Part shown: positions 32,609 to 33,905 of the stretch, piece by piece | Layout: each line of letters begins with the position of its first letter | How positions within the stretch are numbered: position 1 is the first letter of the stretch | Assembly (NCBI GenBank): GCA_964497615.1 | Contig: CAZCEC010000069.1 | Coordinates: forward strand, 1-33,905 | Length of the DNA stretch: 33,905 bases | Source of the DNA: CAZCEC01 sp964497615 | Lineage (GTDB): Bacteria > Chloroflexota > Anaerolineae > Anaerolineales > UBA6663 | Direction of reading: 5' to 3' | The notes under the pieces: generated by a model | Told to the model about the DNA's origin: nothing | Seen by the model: the letters and a program-made list of their open reading frames with translations, nothing else | The model's database searches: none | Program-made: the position numbers and the translations under genes

Positions 32609-32672
32609 GTAGTAGCGAATTCATTCGCGCCCGGCCGTTGGCACCAGGCGCGGCGAATGAATTCGCTACTAC
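32609..32672. repeat. Palindromic element, second locus of the GTAGTAGCGAATTCATTCGC family
   Basis: The left arm GTAGTAGCGAATTCATTCGC (32609-32628) and right arm GCGAATGAATTCGCTACTAC (32653-32672) are perfect 20-base complements around a 24-base centre. The same unit occurs at 6526-6648. It sits between convergent genes, just before the terminator. Confidence 0.9.
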
Positions 32673-32683
32673 GAATAACAAAC

Positions 32684-32718
32684 GGGCCGGCCGCCCCCCC
32701 CCGACGACCGGCCCTTTT
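32684..32718. terminator. Bidirectional intrinsic terminator between convergent genes
   Basis: GGGCCGG (32684-32690) pairs with CCGGCCC (32708-32714), followed on the plus strand by TTTT. On the minus strand the same stem is followed by GTTTGTTATT. It would terminate both the MORN gene (plus) and the ribonucleotide reductase gene (minus). Confidence 0.7.
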
Positions 32719-32742
32719 GGTTGTGCGCTGCGCGGCAGCCGC

Positions 32743-33905
32743 CTACTGCGGGATGGGCACGTCCACCTCGCACGAGCCGGCCAGGCAGGCGAGCTCCTGC
32801 GCGGCGGTGGTGAGGTCTTCTTCCTCGTAGTAGTAGAGCTTGGAGAAGTCTATCTCCGGGAACAGCGCGGCGGCCTGGCGGTACTCCTCCGCGCTGATCT
32901 CCATGTAGGGCATCTGGGCATACTGCGCGTCGAAGGCGGGCAGGAAGGTCATGCCGCCGATCACGTCGCGGTGCTCCCACGTCCACTTGATGATGTCAAT
33001 CACCTCGTCCGGCTGGTAGGTGATGGTGACCGACGGGTTGTGCTCGGTCCAGTGGATTTTGTTCTGGAGCCAGTATTCGCACTGCTCCAGGGCGGTGCGG
33101 TCGGTGCGGGTGATGGCCCCGTCGGGCGCCTTCACCGGGAAGTGGATGACCCAGGTGGTGGCGTTGTCGGGCGTCTGGCCGTTCTCGGGGTCCATGGGCA
33201 CGCCCGCGTCGCGCAGGACCTTGAAGATGGGCGTGTGCCCGCTGACGCGCACATTGCGGATGTAGTACGGCGCCCAGCGGGTGTGGATGCCGGGGGAGCA
33301 GTCGAAGAGCTGCGACGAGTTGCCCGAGGGCTTGACGCAGGTGACGGCGGCGGAGAAGTTGATGCCCAGGGCCTGCGCGGTGGCGCGGTTCACGTCCACC
33401 GCCACCTGCCGCAGTTGCGCCTGGACGCGCGGGTCCTGCGAGATGGGGCTGTCGAGCTGGCCGTTGATGTCCACGCCCAGCAGGCGCTCCTCTTCGCAGT
33501 TCTGCCGCCACTGGTCGCGCAGGCCGGGGAAGTGGGTGGCCATGGACTGGATGGTGCCGATGATGGCGGCGACTTCGACCTTGTCCTTGAGGGACTCGTA
33601 GGTGTCGTCGGGGCGGGCGATGGGGGTCATCACGCCCCCGCCGTCGGCCACGGCCTNNNNNNNNNNCAGAACTCGTAGGGGCGCAGGAGGATTTCGCCGC
33701 ACGGGTTAGTGCCGAAGTCCACCGCCTTGCGCCGCTCGGGCTTGGTGGCGATGGCTGACTGGCGGTTGAAAATGCCCGGCTCCCCCCGGCCCCCTTCGAC
33801 CATCTCCAGCATCTGCGACATCAGCTCCATCTGCGTCAGCCCGCGCTCCGGCCAGACCGCCGAGTTGTTGGCGTTCCAGCGCTGGCTGTTGTCGCGCTCG
33901 AAGTC
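32743..33905 (-). CDS. nrdJ: Adenosylcobalamin-dependent class II ribonucleotide reductase, C-terminal part
   Basis: About 390 residues run from the right edge of the window to the stop. The NPCGEILLRPYEF motif carries one of the active-site cysteines. ATIIGT-type (AAIIGTIQSMATHFP), CEEERLLGVDINGQLDSP and CVKPSGNSSQLFDCSPGIH segments follow. The C-terminus ELACLAGSCEVDVPIPQ contains the Cys-x4-Cys pair that re-reduces the active site in monomeric RTPR-type enzymes. It makes deoxyribonucleotides using vitamin B12, independent of oxygen. The N-terminal part is outside the window. Ten Ns (33657-33666) interrupt it: the flanking frames do not agree at ten bases but do at eleven, where CNLSE would be expected. 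Confidence 0.92.
33657..33666. other. Assembly gap of ten Ns inside the ribonucleotide reductase gene
   Basis: Ten undetermined bases lie between the codons for PYEF and those for AVADGG. The two sides are in different frames when counted as ten, so the number of Ns is nominal and not measured. Confidence 0.99.

Overview
The window is about 34 kb of GC-rich bacterial DNA with two 10-base runs of N (7296-7305 and 33657-33666), so it is a scaffolded draft or metagenomic assembly. The gene content best fits a Chloroflexota bacterium of the Anaerolineae type. The reasons are a MalT-like LuxR regulator, a Ser/Thr kinase fused to an FGE-like domain, a Pro/Ser/Thr-rich PQQ-propeller lipoprotein, a secreted beta-helix/DUF11 protein carrying a 'YLPAIV' segment, DUF5666 and LiaF-like proteins, and a B12-dependent class II ribonucleotide reductase. 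This assignment is inference; no rRNA or tRNA gene was seen.

Region 1 (1-5075) is accessory DNA. Two orphan RHS C-terminal tips (to 737 and 3847-4359) each begin near the conserved PLKYTDPSGH core/tip junction and lack the RHS core. Each is followed by a gene placed as an immunity gene would be (802-1596 and 4356-4640). An IS110-family element lies behind each pair: one with a full-length transposase (1799-3334), one reduced to the last ~107 codons (4729-5052). The complete element has a structured non-coding leader (about 3410-3600), where IS110 elements encode their bridge RNA. One of its four DEDD catalytic acidic residues appears to be alanine.

Region 2 (5179-7733) holds a membrane-anchored zinc amidase and an EamA transporter, with a palindromic repeat cluster between them. 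Region 3 (7783-13454, minus) is a molybdopterin oxidoreductase operon: a 16-cysteine ferredoxin fused to an NrfD membrane anchor, then the catalytic subunit, then a TorD-like chaperone. The catalytic subunit carries an in-frame insertion made of intergenic-type repeats. Region 4 (13623-17352, minus) has a cyclase-family hydrolase, an aldo/keto reductase, a decayed VOC fragment and a PQQ-propeller lipoprotein. Region 5 (17445-22450, plus) has the LuxR regulator, two LiaF-like envelope proteins and a PNPOx-like protein.

Region 6 (22452-24969, minus) is a tight string: glycogen synthase, solitary HicB, DUF2277, a small helical protein and a DUF493/YbeD protein. Region 7 (25069-28270, minus) encodes two secreted proteins. 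Region 8 (28353-31840, minus) is a YdcF-like protein, the FGE-kinase and a deoxynucleoside kinase, divergent from a MORN-type protein (31866-32558). The window ends inside a class II ribonucleotide reductase gene. Two minus-strand genes (glgA and the cyclase) have -10 boxes six bases before the ATG and no Shine-Dalgarno site, suggesting leaderless transcripts.
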